This document shows, one piece after another, positions 5,527 through 6,465 of a DNA stretch of 6,465 bases. The notes below the pieces were generated by a model that was given only the letters and a program-made list of their open reading frames with translations, made no database searches and was not told the DNA's origin. Within the stretch, counting starts at the first letter, position 1. Each line of letters starts with the position of its first letter. Made by a program: the position numbers and the translations under genes. Source of the DNA: Lysobacterales bacterium (GTDB lineage Bacteria; Pseudomonadota; Gammaproteobacteria; Xanthomonadales; SZUA-36). The DNA is taken from the NCBI GenBank assembly GCA_013213875.1, contig JABSSV010000360.1:1-6465 (forward strand), read 5' to 3'.

Positions 5527-6300
5527 CTATTCGTCGATTTCCCGGATAACACGGAAGCCGGTGAAGTCGTTACGGTCGCCATTTTTCAAATTAAAGCGCG
5601 AGGACAGGCGCACGTCACGGCTGCCCGTCAACCATGAACCGCCGCGGGTCATGTGCGATGAGCAAATGCCGCGTGTCCAGGCGCTGCCATCGGTCGGTGC
5701 ATCCAGGTAGGAGAGGTTGAGGCAATCGGCGGTCCATTCGGCCACATTGCCAATCACATCAAAGAGTCCCGCCTTGTTGGAGGCATAGGCACCGACCGGT
5801 GTGGTTCCAACGGGTACGCGATCCTCACACGCTTCATGTTGCCAGCGAAAGCCGGTTTCAAGGCCGGCTATATTGGCAAAACGGCAGAGTCCCTCCGGGC
5901 TGCCGCCCAGCCAGGGCGAGCGTTCGTCCGCCCGCGCGACGTATTCCCATTCACTCTCGGTCGGCAGTCGATACTGCTCTCCCGTCAGTTCACTCAGCCA
6001 CGCCACATATTCCTGAGCGTCATTCCAGGACACCATAATCACCGGCCGATCATTACGCCCCCAGCCGTTGTCCGGTGGGCGATAGCTGCAACCGCCCGCC
6101 TCGAAACAGGCATCCCACTGACTCATGGTCACTTCAAAAATACCGACTGCGAAGGGCCGCGTGATGGCCACAACCCGGGCCGGCTGTTCCTGTTCCAGGG
6201 CGAGCGCATCGTCGGGGCTTGCGCCCTGCATAAACCGCCCCGTGGGCATGACGCGCATTTCCGGACACAGGGCGCAATCCCGAAAGGGCTTGCCAGCCAA
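5527..6300 (-). CDS. SUMF1/FGE-fold protein lacking the catalytic cysteines
   Basis: The 257-aa frame matches the formylglycine-generating-enzyme fold (Pfam PF03781 type). It shows DCALCPEMRVMPTGRFMQGA (8-27), the RPFAVGIFEVTMSQWDACF strand-helix (48-66), RPVIMVSWNDAQEYVAWLS (85-103), RLPTESEWEYVAR (111-123), GLFDVIGNVAEW (178-189) and the closing RGGSW and DFTGFRVIRE. In true FGE two cysteines follow GGS (human C336 and C341) and bind copper; here the aligned residues are Thr225 and Val230. It is therefore unlikely to oxidise cysteine in sulfatases and more likely a binding or structural member, as many bacterial homologues appear to be. Other cysteines (C9/C12, C65/C71, C139, C158, C193, C213) could form disulfides, which would fit the envelope. 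The TTG start is doubtful: homology-like sequence runs upstream to a stop at 6421-6423, so the real N-terminus is probably missing or shifted. Confidence 0.8.
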   Translation of the reverse strand: MAGKPFRDCALCPEMRVMPTGRFMQGASPDDALALEQEQPARVVAITRPFAVGIFEVTMSQWDACFEAGGCSYRPPDNGWGRNDRPVIMVSWNDAQEYVAWLSELTGEQYRLPTESEWEYVARADERSPWLGGSPEGLCRFANIAGLETGFRWQHEACEDRVPVGTTPVGAYASNKAGLFDVIGNVAEWTADCLNLSYLDAPTDGSAWTRGICSSHMTRGGSWLTGSRDVRLSSRFNLKNGDRNDFTGFRVIREIDE

Positions 6301-6465
6301 TAAGGTGCGGTCTTCCAGTGCTTGCAGCGCCTCCGCGATATGCTGACCACGGGGAAAAGCATCGATGTAGGCCTGGAAGGCATCGCGGGTATCCAGCCGC
6401 TGCGCCCGTGCAAAAGCGAGCTAAGACCTGGCAGTCCGCCTTTAAGCTGGCAGCACGGTATGAGG
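6301..6465 (-). pseudogene. Upstream coding remnant of the SUMF1-fold gene, interrupted by an in-frame stop
   Basis: In the same frame as the SUMF1-fold gene, bases 6420 down to 6301 encode LAFARAQRLDTRDAFQAYI followed by DAFPRGQHIAEALQALEDRT. This resembles the repeat (A..A...dT..A...Y...P.G.....A...L) that often precedes SUMF1 domains in bacterial proteins. The segment has no ATG, GTG or TTG and is closed by TAG at 6421-6423, with TAA at 6442-6444 further upstream. The +1 frame upstream (ending KADCQVL) would join smoothly if one base near 6421 were removed, which points to a frameshift by mutation or sequencing error. Alternatives are a non-standard start or a truncated gene. Confidence 0.4.

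Noticed and set aside
5511..5582. Upstream extension of the 348-aa protein to a start at 5582
   Set aside because: It would place 24 residues ahead of the signal peptide and overlap the end of the SUMF1-fold gene; the ATG at 5510 fits better.

Overview
The window looks like part of a GC-rich proteobacterial chromosome, most likely a gammaproteobacterium. This rests on codon usage, a signal-less cobalamin-binding BtuF-like protein of a type I know from gammaproteobacteria, Sec and lipoprotein signal peptides, and sigma70-like promoter boxes. No tRNA, rRNA, CRISPR array, transposase or phage gene is visible. The genus cannot be fixed from this sequence.

Layout, left to right. (1) The start of a small membrane protein gene on the minus strand runs off the left edge (1-327). 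(2) Divergent from it, after a 65-bp gap, lies a complete BtuF-like cobalamin-binding protein gene (393-1187). (3) The stretch 1188-1704 holds no convincing protein gene. It contains a strongly structured, GGA-rich segment that ends in a perfect 10-bp GC hairpin with a GCAA loop and a T-run. I read it as a non-coding RNA of about 330 nt with its own promoter, possibly of the CsrA/RsmA-sequestering (CsrB/RsmZ) type. (4) A second promoter with a 13-bp palindrome in its spacer precedes a two-gene, translationally coupled operon: a 664-aa outer-membrane-type lipoprotein with a MORN-like tail, then a 250-aa exported helical protein (1705-4448). (5) Converging on it from the right is a minus-strand pair: a SUMF1/FGE-fold protein that lacks the catalytic cysteines (5527-6300, with coding sequence continuing upstream to about 6420) and a 348-aa exported low-complexity protein (4464-5510).

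The four genes of blocks 4 and 5 lie tail to tail with a 15-bp gap. Three of them carry clear export signals, and the fourth belongs to a cysteine-rich family often found in the envelope. Together they may form an uncharacterised cell-envelope module, but the link is contextual only. The most notable points are the candidate sRNA, the catalytically dead SUMF1 protein with an apparently broken N-terminus, and the palindrome placed over the lipoprotein promoter.
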